A stretch of DNA of 64,000 nucleotides from Akkermansia sp. RCC_12PD (GTDB taxonomy: Bacteria; Verrucomicrobiota; Verrucomicrobiia; Verrucomicrobiales; Akkermansiaceae). The notes beneath the pieces were generated by a model that saw only the letters and a program-made list of their open reading frames with translations, made no database searches and was not told the origin of the DNA. Location: assembly GCF_036417355.1 (NCBI RefSeq), contig NZ_CP143889.1, forward strand, positions 2,418,001-2,482,000, in the 5' to 3' direction. Every line of letters begins with the position of its first letter. The stretch's first letter is position 1. A program made the translations under genes and the position numbers. This document shows positions 47,050 to 56,496 of this stretch, piece after piece.

Positions 47050-47484
47050 TTATTTAAAATCGTCCTTGCCCGGAGAGAAGGGTTGCACGACCCAGTCGAA
47101 TTCCAGTTCCCTGTCGCCTCCTCCCATGGAGACGTATTTCGGTCTGATCGAAGTCCCTACATCATCTCCCTCTTTTTGGGATGAAGGTTTTTCCCAGATA
47201 AAGGAGATCTCTTTTACCCTCTTTTCACCGGATTCGAGGAAGATCGTATGGGTTCGGGCGACCGGCATGTACCAGGAAGCGGCATCCGGATAAGAACAGG
47301 CGGTTTCCCAGGCAGCTTTATTTTCTTTTCCCTTCTTTTCCGCCTTCCAGGTGACGCTCAGGGAAGTTTTCCCCTGGCAGCCGTCTTCTGCGCCTCTAGT
47401 GTACTGAAGGGAGAGTGAATCCTGTGTAACGATGATGGGATTAATCAGGAAAAATCCGATGATAATGGAAGTGGCAGCAATCAT
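47050..47484 (-). CDS. Small exported or membrane-anchored protein, unknown
   Basis: A 144-residue protein from the ATG at 47484; the frame is open further upstream but that part is antisense to fucA. One N-terminal hydrophobic segment (MIAATSIIIGFFLINPIIVT) is an uncleaved anchor or signal. The rest is a single beta-rich domain (LSLQYTRGAEDGCQGKTSLS, RTHTIFLESGEKRVKEISFI). No family recognised. It lies downstream of fucA on the same strand (68 bp) and may be read with the fucose operon. Confidence 0.6.
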   Translation of the reverse strand: MIAATSIIIGFFLINPIIVTQDSLSLQYTRGAEDGCQGKTSLSVTWKAEKKGKENKAAWETACSYPDAASWYMPVARTHTIFLESGEKRVKEISFIWEKPSSQKEGDDVGTSIRPKYVSMGGGDRELEFDWVVQPFSPGKDDFK

Positions 47485-47552
47485 ATTTTCATGCAGGGGG
47501 GGTGGGAAAAAACGGGGCGGCAGGATTTCTGCCGTCCCGCTGGAAGAGTTTT

Positions 47553-48368
47553 TTATTTGCCGGATTTGCCCAGCTTGTAACCAGCATAGGTTTCCGTATT
47601 GTACAGGGGCTGTCCTTCCGGAACGGCATACCCGATTGCCTTGCGGATGGCGAGGAAGTCCGCCACGCCTTCCGGTCCCACCTGGTTCAGGGGGGCCTTG
47701 TGCAGTCCGGCCAGCAGGACCATGCGGCAGTAGGCATCCGCGTTTTCCATGAACCATTCCGCTTCCTCCACGTGGCGCCCTCCGGCGATGACGCCGTGGT
47801 TTTCCATGAATACGACGGTGGATTGTTTGGATACCTCCGCAACGGCCTGGGCCGTTTCCGGGGAGCCGGGCGTTCCGTAAGGGGCCAGCGGGATATGCCC
47901 CAGGAAAATGTCCGCTTCCGGATTGATGCCGGAGGGGGGAACCTGGCCGGCGAACAGGAAGGCGTTGCAGTGCGGTGGATGGGCGTGGATGCAGGAGTTG
48001 ACACCCACGGATTTCATCATGGCAATGTGCGTCTTCACCTCGCTGGTAGAGGGGCGGATGCCCGCTTTTTGGCGTCCTTCCATGTCAACCAGGCAGATGT
48101 CCTCCACCTTCATGAATCCCTTGGAGCACAGAGTGGGGGAACACAGCACGAGGTTCTGCGCCACACGCACGGAGATGTTGCCGCCGTTTCCGTCCACATA
48201 TTCGCGGTTCCACAGGCGGCGGCCCATGTCGCACATGCGTTCCTTGATCACCAGGATTTCAGGGGAATTGAAAAACGCGTCCACTTCCTCCTTCGTGACG
48301 GGATTGTACTTTTCCCACGGGAATACCTTGTCCGGGAGGGGCGGGGAGATTGACCAGTCTTCTGACAT
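47553..48368 (-). CDS. fucA: L-fuculose-1-phosphate aldolase-type class II aldolase
   Basis: A 271-residue zinc aldolase splitting L-fuculose-1-phosphate into lactaldehyde and dihydroxyacetone phosphate. The glycine-rich phosphate loop is DGNGGNISVRV. The zinc ligands appear as HAHPPHC and, later, His in ENHGVIAGG. The chain is longer than the ~215-residue E. coli FucA by an N-terminal extension and a C-terminal tail. It lies 12 bp after fucK as the last enzyme of the fucose operon. Family is certain; the exact sugar is inferred from the operon. Confidence 0.88.
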   Translation of the reverse strand: MSEDWSISPPLPDKVFPWEKYNPVTKEEVDAFFNSPEILVIKERMCDMGRRLWNREYVDGNGGNISVRVAQNLVLCSPTLCSKGFMKVEDICLVDMEGRQKAGIRPSTSEVKTHIAMMKSVGVNSCIHAHPPHCNAFLFAGQVPPSGINPEADIFLGHIPLAPYGTPGSPETAQAVAEVSKQSTVVFMENHGVIAGGRHVEEAEWFMENADAYCRMVLLAGLHKAPLNQVGPEGVADFLAIRKAIGYAVPEGQPLYNTETYAGYKLGKSGK

Positions 48369-48380
48369 ATTAGTTGCGTG

Positions 48381-49805
48381 TTAATGGTTGAGCTTTTCGT
48401 AGGCTGCCTTCTGGGGTCCGGGCAGGAATGTCCGGTACGTGATGCCGAAGGCGTCCCTGGCCTGCTCGGGCGTAGAGTACACTCCGGCTCCGGCAAAGGC
48501 AAACATGGATGCGCCCAGAACGGTGCTTTCCGAAACTTCCGAGACTTTCACCGGAATTTGGAGAATGTCTGCGCGCATCTGCGTCCAGATGTTGTTTCTG
48601 GCTCCACCTCCTACCAGGATGAGGAAGCCGCTCTTGAAGCCGCCCACGGATTCCAGGCGGGCCAGGCGGGATTTCAGGCGCCAGGAGAGGGCTTCCATGG
48701 CAGCGCGGTAGATGTGGGCGCGCGTCCTGCCCAGTACCAGGCCGTTGATGGAGCCCTTGCTGTCTCCGGAGGCCAGGAAGTCCGGCACCATGGTGACTCC
48801 GTCGCAGCCGGGCGGGATCAATTCCGCCTCCGCATCCATGACGTCATATGTCTCTCCCAGGAAGCAGGTGGATTTCACCCATTCAATGATGCCGGAGCCG
48901 AGCCATTGCAGGCCGGGGTTGAGCAGTCCGGGCTCCGCGTCGAACTCCGCCGTAGCTCCATCCGCATAATCTTCCGGAGTCAGGCGCGCCTGGGTGGAGC
49001 GCACCATCAGGATTTCCCAGGTTCCGGAGGAAAGGACCGGCTGGTTCCTGTCCGCTCCGGAACCGAAGATGGCGAACTGGGTATCATGTCCCGCGGAGAT
49101 GACGGGAACGCCCGCCAAGGCAGGAATTCCCATGTCCGCAGCTGCTTCCGGTGTGACAAGGCCGATGGTTTCCCCCGCATCAACTATGGGCGGGAAAAGA
49201 TCGCGGCTCAGGCCGAGGTGGTCCAGGATAAACGTGGAAAAATCACCCGTTTCCATATCCGTAAGCTGGGACGTGCCGGCCATCGTGCGGTCCGTCGCCA
49301 TGATGCCGGTGAGTTTGCAGGCCAGAATGTTGGAGATGAAGAGCCACGCATGGGCCTTTTCCAGCAGGTCCGGACGGTTTTCCTTGATCCAGATGAGCTT
49401 GTAAATGGTATTGAAGGCAAAGGCTCCCACACCGGAAATCCGGTTGAGCTCTTCCTGGGAAATATATTTGCCGATGTGCTTCATGACGTCCGCCGTGCGG
49501 GGGCATTTCCAGGAAATGACGGGATAAAGAAGGTTGCCTTCCGCATCCGTCAGCGCGCCGTCCACGCCGAAGGTGGTGATTGTCACCGCCTTCACCTGCT
49601 CGGCAGGCAGGCCCTGGAGCGCCTGGACGGCGCATTCGGAAAGCTGGTTGAAAATCCGGTCGGCGTTCCATACATGGAAATCCGGGTTTTCCTGGCCCGG
49701 CAGCGTGGCGTTGGGTTGTGAGGCCTTCCCCACAATAACGCCTTTTTCGTCCACAACCATCGCGCGCACATTCGTCGCGCCGCAGTCCAAACAGAGGGAG
49801 TACAT
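48381..49805 (-). CDS. fucK: L-fuculokinase (FGGY family)
   Basis: A 474-residue kinase phosphorylating L-fuculose. FGGY-type sugar kinase features: LCLDCGATNVRAMVVDEKG at the N-terminus (phosphate 1 loop), TTFGVDGALTDAEG with the catalytic Asp, SAGHDTQFAIFGSG, and FLILVGGGARNNIWTQMRAD for ATP binding. Length and the GHDTQFA segment agree with FucK. It is preceded by the four-helix cassette and fucI, and followed by fucA. Confidence 0.9.
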   Translation of the reverse strand: MYSLCLDCGATNVRAMVVDEKGVIVGKASQPNATLPGQENPDFHVWNADRIFNQLSECAVQALQGLPAEQVKAVTITTFGVDGALTDAEGNLLYPVISWKCPRTADVMKHIGKYISQEELNRISGVGAFAFNTIYKLIWIKENRPDLLEKAHAWLFISNILACKLTGIMATDRTMAGTSQLTDMETGDFSTFILDHLGLSRDLFPPIVDAGETIGLVTPEAAADMGIPALAGVPVISAGHDTQFAIFGSGADRNQPVLSSGTWEILMVRSTQARLTPEDYADGATAEFDAEPGLLNPGLQWLGSGIIEWVKSTCFLGETYDVMDAEAELIPPGCDGVTMVPDFLASGDSKGSINGLVLGRTRAHIYRAAMEALSWRLKSRLARLESVGGFKSGFLILVGGGARNNIWTQMRADILQIPVKVSEVSESTVLGASMFAFAGAGVYSTPEQARDAFGITYRTFLPGPQKAAYEKLNH

Positions 49806-49812
49806 AGAGAAA

Positions 49813-50237
49813 TACTAAATATTGAAGATTAGATACTAAAGGGAAACTGTTCAGAGATTTTGCCCGGCAAGCGTTTTTGTCGTAGCGGCCAATAGCCGCA
49901 TTAATTCCAGGCAATCCTGTTTTAAACTTTCAAATTGCTGGTCCGTCAGGCAGGAAGTTGCATGCAGAAGGCGGAGCCAATACCAAGTCTCCGAACATTC
50001 TTTTAGTGAAATGTGTACTTTGGAGAAGAAGTCTTTTTTGCTGACGGCATAGGAGGCTTCCGCAAGATTGGCCCCGATGCTTGTTCCGGAGCGTAGAATT
50101 TGCTGGATCAGTGCCTGTTCGCACCGTTGCTTGCGAAGATGGCGGCATAAGGAAACGATACGAATGGAAAAGGCAAAACTTTTTTCATGAGCGGCACTTT
50201 CGTTCATCTTTTAGTCTTTAATCATTCGTATTTAGTC
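49813..50237 (-). mobile_element. Inverted-repeat cassette carrying a four-helix-bundle gene
   Basis: Arms 49813-49840 and 50210-50237 are imperfect inverted repeats (21 of 28 positions), each with an internal repeat of (T/G)ACTAAA. They bracket one small gene with almost no spare sequence. In RNA the arms would pair and close the gene in a loop, as in 23S rRNA intervening sequences that encode the same protein family. It sits between fucI and fucK. Confidence 0.5.
49851..50207 (-). CDS. Four-helix-bundle (S23 / IVS-type) protein
   Basis: A 118-residue all-helical protein of the family first found as the ORF of 23S rRNA intervening sequences and related to the Avd accessory protein of diversity-generating retroelements. 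The signature IQQILRSGTSIGANLAEASY is followed by AVSKKDFFSKVHISLKECSE and TWYWLRLLHATSCL. The basic face suggests nucleic-acid binding; the function of stand-alone copies is unknown. No reverse transcriptase or variable repeat is nearby, so this is not a DGR. It interrupts the fucose operon between fucI and fucK inside an inverted-repeat cassette. Confidence 0.85.
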   Translation of the reverse strand: MNESAAHEKSFAFSIRIVSLCRHLRKQRCEQALIQQILRSGTSIGANLAEASYAVSKKDFFSKVHISLKECSETWYWLRLLHATSCLTDQQFESLKQDCLELMRLLAATTKTLAGQNL

Positions 50238-50257
50238 TTTGATATTAACGCTGAACG

Positions 50258-50288
50258 TCATCAGGGGAAGAATTTCTTCCCCTGATGA
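50258..50288 (-). promoter_or_regulatory. Strong hairpin downstream of fucI
   Basis: A perfect 13-bp stem (TCATCAGGGGAAG at 50258-50270, its complement at 50276-50288) with a 5-base loop lies 13 bp after the fucI stop. No T tract follows on the minus strand, so it may stabilise or process the mRNA, or weakly attenuate, rather than act as a full terminator. Confidence 0.7.
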
Positions 50289-50300
50289 AAAGGTCAGCCG

Positions 50301-52079
50301 CTAATATTTGCCGTACAGCGGGCCGTAGTTGGCGCAGGCGCGGAAGTCGGCGCCTTCCGGGTCCGCGGTGCCGTGGAGGCCCCAGGCGGAGGGACGGTAG
50401 ATTTGGTCGTCCGGGATGTTGTGGGCGTATACGGGGATGCGCAGCATGGAGGCCAGCGTCAGGATATCCGCGCCGATGTGGCCGTACGTGAAAGCTCCGT
50501 GGTTGGCGCCCATATTGGCCATGACACTGTACACGTCCGTGAAGGCGCCCTTGCCGGTAAGGCGTGGGGCGAACCAGGTGGTGGGCCAGCCTGGATCGGT
50601 CCGTTCGTCCAGCGTCTTGTGCACCTTGTCGGGCAGGTCCACGGACCAGCCTTCCGCCACAATGAGGACGGGGCCCAGGCCCTTGACGATGTTCAGGCGC
50701 ATCATGGTGACGGGCGCGCCGCCCTTGGTGACGTAGTGGACGGAGTAGCCGCCGCCGCGGAAGTATTCCCGGTTGGCCGGGCACCAGGTGGCCTGGCTCA
50801 TCATCTTGTCCGCATCCTCCTGGGTGACGTCCCAGTGCTTCTTCATGACGGGGTTGCCGTCCTTGTCCGTGCAGGCCATGCAGCCGTCCAGCGCGGCGGA
50901 GCCGGAGTTGATGAGGTGGATGATGCCGTCCTTGGCTTTGCCTTCCAGCTTATAGCCAGTGACGCGCTTTACGGCTTCCGGGCTCCAGTAGGTGCGCACG
51001 TCCGCAAAGACGTTCGCTTGGCCGGTGAGCAGGTAGCCGAACAGGAGGCACGCTCCGTTCAGGGAGTCGTTTTCCGTGGCGAAGGGCATCGGCGCGCGCG
51101 GGCCGTTCCAGTCAAAGGTGGAGTTGAGCAGGGTTTCCGCGATGTCCCCGTTCGGGTAAAAGTCCGTCCAGTGGCGCTGGCCCTGGAAGCCGCCGGCAAT
51201 GGCCTGGTAACCCAGGGATTCTTCTTCCCGGTCAATCTTTTTGAGTTTGGGGTTGCCCTGCATCATGTCGCGGAAGATCATGGCCATCAGCACGCTTTCC
51301 TTGAAGGTTTTGCGGCGGCCGTTCTCATCCAGCTTCAGGTCCGGGCGGTTCTTGTCTTCCGCAAACTTGAAGACGGAGTCCGCCCATTTCATGGCGATGT
51401 CGAATTCCTCTTGGTCGTAAATCTTCTGGTCCATGCGGCGGCGCACTTCCGTCATGTCCACGGCCTGTACGCGGATGCCCAGGTAATTTTCCCAGAAGGA
51501 CTGGTCCACGATGGAGCCGGCGATGCCCATGGAACAACCGCCGATGGAAAGATAGCCCTTGCCGCGGAGTGTCGCCACAGCCAGACCGGCACGGGCGAAG
51601 CGGAGTATCTTTTCCGCCACGTCATCCGGAATGGAGGTGTCTCCCGCATCCTGCACGTCCTTGCCGTAAATGGAAAAGGCGGGGAACCCCTTTTGGTTCA
51701 GGCCCGCCAGGGCGGCGGCCAGGTAAACGGCGCCGGGTCGCTCCGTTCCGTTGAAGCCCCAGATGGCCTTGGGCGTGAAGGGGTCCATGTCGAAAGTTTC
51801 ACTGCCGTAGCACCAGCAGGGCGTTACAGCCAGGGAGACCCCTACGTTGTTGGCCTTGAACTTGTCCGCACAGGCGGCGGCTTCCGCGGGGCCGCCGATG
51901 CAGGTGTCTGCGATCACGCATTTGACGGGATCGCCGGAGGCGTGGCGGACATTGGCTTCAATAAGGGCGGCGGCGGCCTTGGCCATGTTCATGGTCTGGT
52001 CTTCCAGAGATTCGCGGACGCCGAGGCGGCGCCCGTCGATCGTGGGACGGATTCCTATGGTGGGGAGTATTGTTTTCAT
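50301..52079 (-). CDS. fucI: L-fucose isomerase
   Basis: A 592-residue Mn-dependent isomerase converting L-fucose to L-fuculose; the E. coli enzyme has 591 residues. The ATG at 52079 gives [20 protein letters not shown], the normal N-terminus. Other recognised stretches are [40 protein letters not shown] and [20 protein letters not shown] near the end. It lies in an operon between fucP (26 bp upstream) and the four-helix cassette, and is followed by a strong hairpin. Confidence 0.96.
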   Translation of the reverse strand: MKTILPTIGIRPTIDGRRLGVRESLEDQTMNMAKAAAALIEANVRHASGDPVKCVIADTCIGGPAEAAACADKFKANNVGVSLAVTPCWCYGSETFDMDPFTPKAIWGFNGTERPGAVYLAAALAGLNQKGFPAFSIYGKDVQDAGDTSIPDDVAEKILRFARAGLAVATLRGKGYLSIGGCSMGIAGSIVDQSFWENYLGIRVQAVDMTEVRRRMDQKIYDQEEFDIAMKWADSVFKFAEDKNRPDLKLDENGRRKTFKESVLMAMIFRDMMQGNPKLKKIDREEESLGYQAIAGGFQGQRHWTDFYPNGDIAETLLNSTFDWNGPRAPMPFATENDSLNGACLLFGYLLTGQANVFADVRTYWSPEAVKRVTGYKLEGKAKDGIIHLINSGSAALDGCMACTDKDGNPVMKKHWDVTQEDADKMMSQATWCPANREYFRGGGYSVHYVTKGGAPVTMMRLNIVKGLGPVLIVAEGWSVDLPDKVHKTLDERTDPGWPTTWFAPRLTGKGAFTDVYSVMANMGANHGAFTYGHIGADILTLASMLRIPVYAHNIPDDQIYRPSAWGLHGTADPEGADFRACANYGPLYGKY

Positions 52080-52104
52080 ATCTTGCGTATGTGATGTGCA
52101 GGGA

Positions 52105-54039
52105 TTATGCCGGAATGGACTCTTCTTCATCCTCCTTCTTCAGATGGATGTTCCGGAAGAAGAAGCCGTAAATTAGTACCACGGCAAAGCAGATGATGGG
52201 AATAAAGAAAGATGACCGCACGGCTTTTTCCACGAAGTTTTCCTGGGCCGTCTGGAACTGCTTCATGTCCAGGGGATGGTAGATCAGATCGTTCAGGACG
52301 TCGGGCCGGGAGGCGGGGAGCGTGGTCAGGGCCGGAATCAGGGAAAACTGCTGGATCTGCTGTTCCCGACTGGCAGCGGCGGGCAGCCGATTCAGGTTGT
52401 CCTTGAACAGGGAAAGTTCTGCGGGCGTGAGGCCGGAACAGCCGGGCAGCGTTTTGGCGGCTTCACTGAAGGCGGCTCCGGTCAGGGAAGGCAGGGACTG
52501 GAAGGTTTGCAGGTTCTTCTCGAACTTGGCGGCGGTTTTGGCCTGTTCCCCTCCTGCTGCGGCGTTTGCTTCCGACATTTTGTAGAGGGTGAGCATGGAG
52601 CCGGAGATGGATTTTCTGGAGTCAGCGGCTTCCACCTGGGCGATCAAGGGACGGTCGATGGATTCAAAATAGGCCACCTGGTTTTTCACCGTGGTATTGT
52701 CAATGCAGGCGCCCATGTACGGGGTGATGACTGCGCCGCCCAGAATGGCCATGATCAGGCCGGCCGCGCCCAGCTTGACTTCCGACCCCAGGCCGCGCAG
52801 CGCGATGCCGTAGATGGTCGGAAACATCAGGGACATGCAGCCGGAAATGGCAACCAGAGTCCAGACGGAGAATTCTTTGGGCAGGTACATGGTTCCCAGG
52901 CAGCAGAGAATGCCGGCGACGGCGAAGAGGGCCATCATGTTGGCCGGGTTGAATTTCTTCATCAGGGCCGTGGTGATGGCGCGGCAGGCGATAAAGAGGA
53001 TGATGGAAAAGATGTAATAGTTGGAGGCGGCTGCTTCCTGCATGCCGGGGAAGACGGACATGATGTACTTGATTGTCCACGTCCAGACGGCGATTTGCAC
53101 GCCCACATAGAAGAATTGGGCGACTACGCCGCAGGTATAGCGGGGAAGCCTGATGAGCTTCACGAGCTGGCAGCGGTAATCCGGCATGATGATCAGGAAG
53201 GCGATGGGGCCGATCATCATGATCAGGATCTGCTGCACCATGCTGAATTCAAAGCTGGAATAATACTGGAACAGGAAGGGAACCAGAATGAAGGCGATGC
53301 AGAGGCCCAGGCGGCCCAGTTTGGAGGAAAGCGGCCGCGTGTTTTCCTGCGTGGGTACGGTTGAGTCGTCGGACTTGTAGCGGCAGAAGAAGAACCAAAT
53401 GACGGCCGCAATGGCGACGAGGCCAACGTAAGGCACGCATACCCAGAAAAGTTCGTCGCTCACGATGGCGTTGAGCTGTTCCGGGTCCATGGCCTTGCGG
53501 GTGTCCATGTCCGCATCGTTCAGGTGGGACAGAATGAAGTATTTTGCCAGGAAAATACCCGTCAGGGAGCCGATGGGGTTGAAAGCCTGGGCGAAGTTGA
53601 GGCGGCGTACGCTCGTTTCCTGTGACCCCATGGACAGCACGAAGGGGTTGCAGGTGGTTTCCAGGATGGAGAGGCCGCCCGCCAGTACGAAAATAGCCAT
53701 TAGGTAAATGTCAAAGCTCTGGCCTATGGCGGCAGGAATATAGCAGAGGGCGCCTATCATGTAGAACCCCAGTCCAATCAGCACGCCCGCCTTGTAGGAA
53801 AATTCTTCCAGCAGGATGGAGGCGAAAATCGCCAGCACCGCATATGCCCCATAGAAGGAAATCTGCACCCCGGCTGACTCGGAGGCGTTGATCATGAAAA
53901 TTTTGCTGAAAGCAGGGACCAGATTGTCCGTCATATTGTTCAACAACCCCCACAGGGCGAAGCAGGAGACCAGCATGAAAAATGGCAGCCGGTACTGCTT
54001 GGGTACGATCGGCACGGTAGAGGTACGATTTGTGTCCAT
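52105..54039 (-). CDS. fucP: L-fucose:H+ symporter with a large insert before the last helix
   Basis: A 644-residue MFS transporter of the fucose-galactose-glucose family; E. coli FucP has 438. The first ~440 residues give eleven helices with FucP features: [19 protein letters not shown]-like opening (here [20 protein letters not shown]), [20 protein letters not shown], and [19 protein letters not shown] with the conserved NFAQ. About 165 residues (roughly 444-608), mostly helical and Ala/Leu/Gln-rich, are then inserted before the final helix ([18 protein letters not shown]). The gene heads the fucose operon. Confidence 0.92.
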   Translation of the reverse strand: MDTNRTSTVPIVPKQYRLPFFMLVSCFALWGLLNNMTDNLVPAFSKIFMINASESAGVQISFYGAYAVLAIFASILLEEFSYKAGVLIGLGFYMIGALCYIPAAIGQSFDIYLMAIFVLAGGLSILETTCNPFVLSMGSQETSVRRLNFAQAFNPIGSLTGIFLAKYFILSHLNDADMDTRKAMDPEQLNAIVSDELFWVCVPYVGLVAIAAVIWFFFCRYKSDDSTVPTQENTRPLSSKLGRLGLCIAFILVPFLFQYYSSFEFSMVQQILIMMIGPIAFLIIMPDYRCQLVKLIRLPRYTCGVVAQFFYVGVQIAVWTWTIKYIMSVFPGMQEAAASNYYIFSIILFIACRAITTALMKKFNPANMMALFAVAGILCCLGTMYLPKEFSVWTLVAISGCMSLMFPTIYGIALRGLGSEVKLGAAGLIMAILGGAVITPYMGACIDNTTVKNQVAYFESIDRPLIAQVEAADSRKSISGSMLTLYKMSEANAAAGGEQAKTAAKFEKNLQTFQSLPSLTGAAFSEAAKTLPGCSGLTPAELSLFKDNLNRLPAAASREQQIQQFSLIPALTTLPASRPDVLNDLIYHPLDMKQFQTAQENFVEKAVRSSFFIPIICFAVVLIYGFFFRNIHLKKEDEEESIPA

Positions 54040-54550
54040 ATGCTTTTTCTAATCTCTCACACGAATATCGATGCGTCAATCTGGAAACAGGGAAGAAGTT
54101 GGGAATCCGATTTTTCTTCCATCCATATGAGCGCGTGCCTGAAAATATCCATATGCAGCTAACTATGAAAAAATAATCACGTTTTGAGCTGTTCCGTAGT
54201 GCGCATGCACGAGATACGCTTCCCTATCAAACGTGAAATTCAGGAATGGGTTCTTTCTACACCGCCATCACGGCAGGAAACAGATGCAGGAATGCCGGCG
54301 GAACAGGAACTACGATTTTCGGGAAAGTGGGGCCTGTCGCTAGAGGTATGTCCGGAACCTTGGAAACGGAAGAGGGAGAGCGAACAGAAATGGACAGGGA
54401 GAGTCTGCCGTGGATTTTGAATTTATTCATTTTGTTAGAAAAATATATCTATTTTTTAAATTAATTGTTGATTATTTCTGATTTTTTCATACCATAATAG
54501 GTGAAACATTGGAATTATCATCTATTTAAACAATTAAACAAAATAATGTT
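54040..54550. other. Intergenic between fucP and a divergent gene, AT-rich promoter DNA
   Basis: About 510 bp. The half next to 54550 is extremely AT-rich and is probably the promoter region of the plus-strand gene pair. The fucP promoter must be in the left part. Short open frames (for example 54184-54420) are not convincing. Confidence 0.5.
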
Positions 54551-55306
54551 ATGGGAAAATTAAGCGAAGCCAAAAACAAGGTGCAGGAAGAGAGGAAAGA
54601 AGTTCAGGAGCAACTGGATATCCTCATTTCTCTTGCAAAATCTCAAACGGAAATATTCCAGCAGCGAATCGAAGCCAGCTTGAAGGATGGAAAAATCAGC
54701 GACGATCTGACAGTACCTATCACGAAAGTCCTGGCCAAGCAATTGGAGTCCAGAGCCGTTTACAAGGAAGGCTCTGGTAACATTGTGACCAAGGTGACCG
54801 ACGCCTTCAAACAGTTATTCAATGGGAATGGACAAATTGCGGATGCAGTGGGCTCCATCATTTCTACCGGGATTGACGCCATTCTGGGGGCAGGAGAGGG
54901 AACGGAGAAGATCGTGGAAACATACTATGTGGTCGTGGAATATCCCGCTTTAATACGGTACGATATCAGTTGCTGGGGCCGGAATATGAAGGCAACCGGT
55001 TATTTAACCTCCATCCTGACAAACGCCATATCATACACGGCCTACAAATCCGCTGTGGATGTCAGTAAAATGGACTTCAACACATTCCTGGCGGCCTATG
55101 CGGGCATTCTGAACAAGGCGTTTGGAGATAATCCCAAACAGATGAAGGAAATGATTGAGGAAGCAAAGGAAATATTCAACATGTTCAAGGACAATAAGAT
55201 GAAAATCGATGGAGGGGATGATGTACAATATGTCAAGTCGATGCCATCCGTAGAGCATTACACGCGCCATGTAGAGGAGAAAAAAGCCGTGATTGGGGAC
55301 TTCTGA
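54551..55306 (+). CDS. Helical protein of unknown function, paired with a YiiX-like peptidase
   Basis: A 251-residue protein with no signal peptide. An N-terminal coiled coil (LSEAKNKVQEERKEVQEQLD, up to about residue 45) is followed by KVLAKQLESRAVYKEGSGNI and a Gly/Ala/Ile-rich amphipathic segment (IADAVGSIISTGIDAILGAG, about residues 98-117) that could insert in a membrane. Then comes a folded region with YYVVVEYPALIRYDISCWGR, and a charged helical C-terminus. No family recognised. The peptidase gene begins 22 bp downstream, so the two are probably co-transcribed. Confidence 0.65.
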   Translation: MGKLSEAKNKVQEERKEVQEQLDILISLAKSQTEIFQQRIEASLKDGKISDDLTVPITKVLAKQLESRAVYKEGSGNIVTKVTDAFKQLFNGNGQIADAVGSIISTGIDAILGAGEGTEKIVETYYVVVEYPALIRYDISCWGRNMKATGYLTSILTNAISYTAYKSAVDVSKMDFNTFLAAYAGILNKAFGDNPKQMKEMIEEAKEIFNMFKDNKMKIDGGDDVQYVKSMPSVEHYTRHVEEKKAVIGDF

Positions 55307-55328
55307 TCCGGAAACAGCATGATGTGCC

Positions 55329-56324
55329 ATGAAGACTGAACTATCAATCAATGAACTGAGAAAGGGGGATGTCCTCCTTTTCTCCGTGCTGCAAGGGGAC
55401 ATAATCTCTTCCCTGATCGGGCTGCTGACAAATTCGGATGTAAGCCATGCCGCCCTTTATGCCGATGAGGAAAAACAGACCCTGCTCGAAGCCACCGGAG
55501 AACATCCTGTCCTGGAAAATCCGGCCCGGGAAAGGTTTGCCGGGCGTACCATCCATGTTTACAGAAACAGGGCTCTCCCTTCGCTGGACCCGGTTGTTGA
55601 AACAGGCAGGAAATACTTGCAGCAAAAACTCCCGTATGGCGGCATTTATTTGCTGGGGCTGCTTCTGGTTACCTCCAAATATTGCCGGTTCCGCTGGGAC
55701 CGCGAGACGGCCGGGGCCGCAATATGCCTGCTGGCGTCTACCTATCAGGCATTGCGCTCTTTGCTGGAGGGCAGCCATCCTACGGCATTTTGTTCTCAAT
55801 TTGTAGCGGAATGTTATGAAGAGGCCGGAGAGCCCTACCACTTGCACTACAAACAGCCGGTCATCCCTCTGGATGCTCGTGTCGGGGATGGGGATCGGTC
55901 TCTTCTGTCAGAAGCTCTGGAAGAAATGGAAGCCGGGAAACTGAACGTTGACGGTGTCGGCCCGGACGGGTATGAGGAGAATTTCATGATTCAGGAATTA
56001 TCTGAAAACGTCTTTGATCCGGAGAAGCACGGGGCCGTCTTGCTTCAATCTGCCAGGGATGCCATGACTGACCAGTCGGAAAACGGCGGTTTTGTGTGTT
56101 CTTCATTCAAGGAGAAAATAGAGCTTATCCTATGGACAGGAAGGGTTGCCTATGTCTGGTACTGCCTCCTTACCCACAAGAAAGACTGGAAAAGCCTGTG
56201 GAGCCGGCAAGCCCAGAAAGAAGCCCTTCTCTGGCTCAATGAACATCGTTCCTCCTTCATTGCTCCTTCTGATTTCAAGAATACTGAGGAACTTTCCTGT
56301 GAAGGCTGCATTGCCGGGAACTGA
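55329..56324 (+). CDS. YiiX-like permuted papain-fold (NlpC/P60 superfamily) peptidase
   Basis: A 331-residue protein without a signal peptide. The N-terminal ~200 residues have the circularly permuted NlpC/P60 layout: KGDVLLFSV, SDVSHAALYADEEKQTLLEA with His40 as the probable catalytic His, and PTAFCSQFVAECYEEAG with Cys155 as nucleophile. Two hydrophobic segments between them (YGGIYLLGLLLVTSKY and AAICLLASTYQALRSLL) may pack on the lipid side. The C-terminal ~130 residues (NVDGVGPDGYEENFMIQELS onward) are unidentified. Relatives act on lipid-linked or amide substrates, but the target here is unknown. It is paired with the helical protein gene just upstream. Confidence 0.75.
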   Translation: MKTELSINELRKGDVLLFSVLQGDIISSLIGLLTNSDVSHAALYADEEKQTLLEATGEHPVLENPARERFAGRTIHVYRNRALPSLDPVVETGRKYLQQKLPYGGIYLLGLLLVTSKYCRFRWDRETAGAAICLLASTYQALRSLLEGSHPTAFCSQFVAECYEEAGEPYHLHYKQPVIPLDARVGDGDRSLLSEALEEMEAGKLNVDGVGPDGYEENFMIQELSENVFDPEKHGAVLLQSARDAMTDQSENGGFVCSSFKEKIELILWTGRVAYVWYCLLTHKKDWKSLWSRQAQKEALLWLNEHRSSFIAPSDFKNTEELSCEGCIAGN

Positions 56325-56496
56325 TCATTAAACGCCGTCCTGTTTGTTTGGAGAGCCGGACATACAGGGCGGAGTCTTTCTCCAGATCTTGAAGCTGCTC
56401 TTCTGCCTGTCCCATGCGGAAATTTATCCGGACGCATGCGGGAGAAGGCGGGCCTTCTGCTTGACTCTCGTTGGAGGGGTGTTTAAGCATGGACGC

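Noticed and set aside
49851-50207. Part of a diversity-generating retroelement (Avd-like protein)
   Set aside because: No reverse transcriptase, template repeat or variable repeat is visible nearby.
50373-52094. 573-codon plus-strand frame opposite fucI
   Set aside because: Antisense shadow of fucI.
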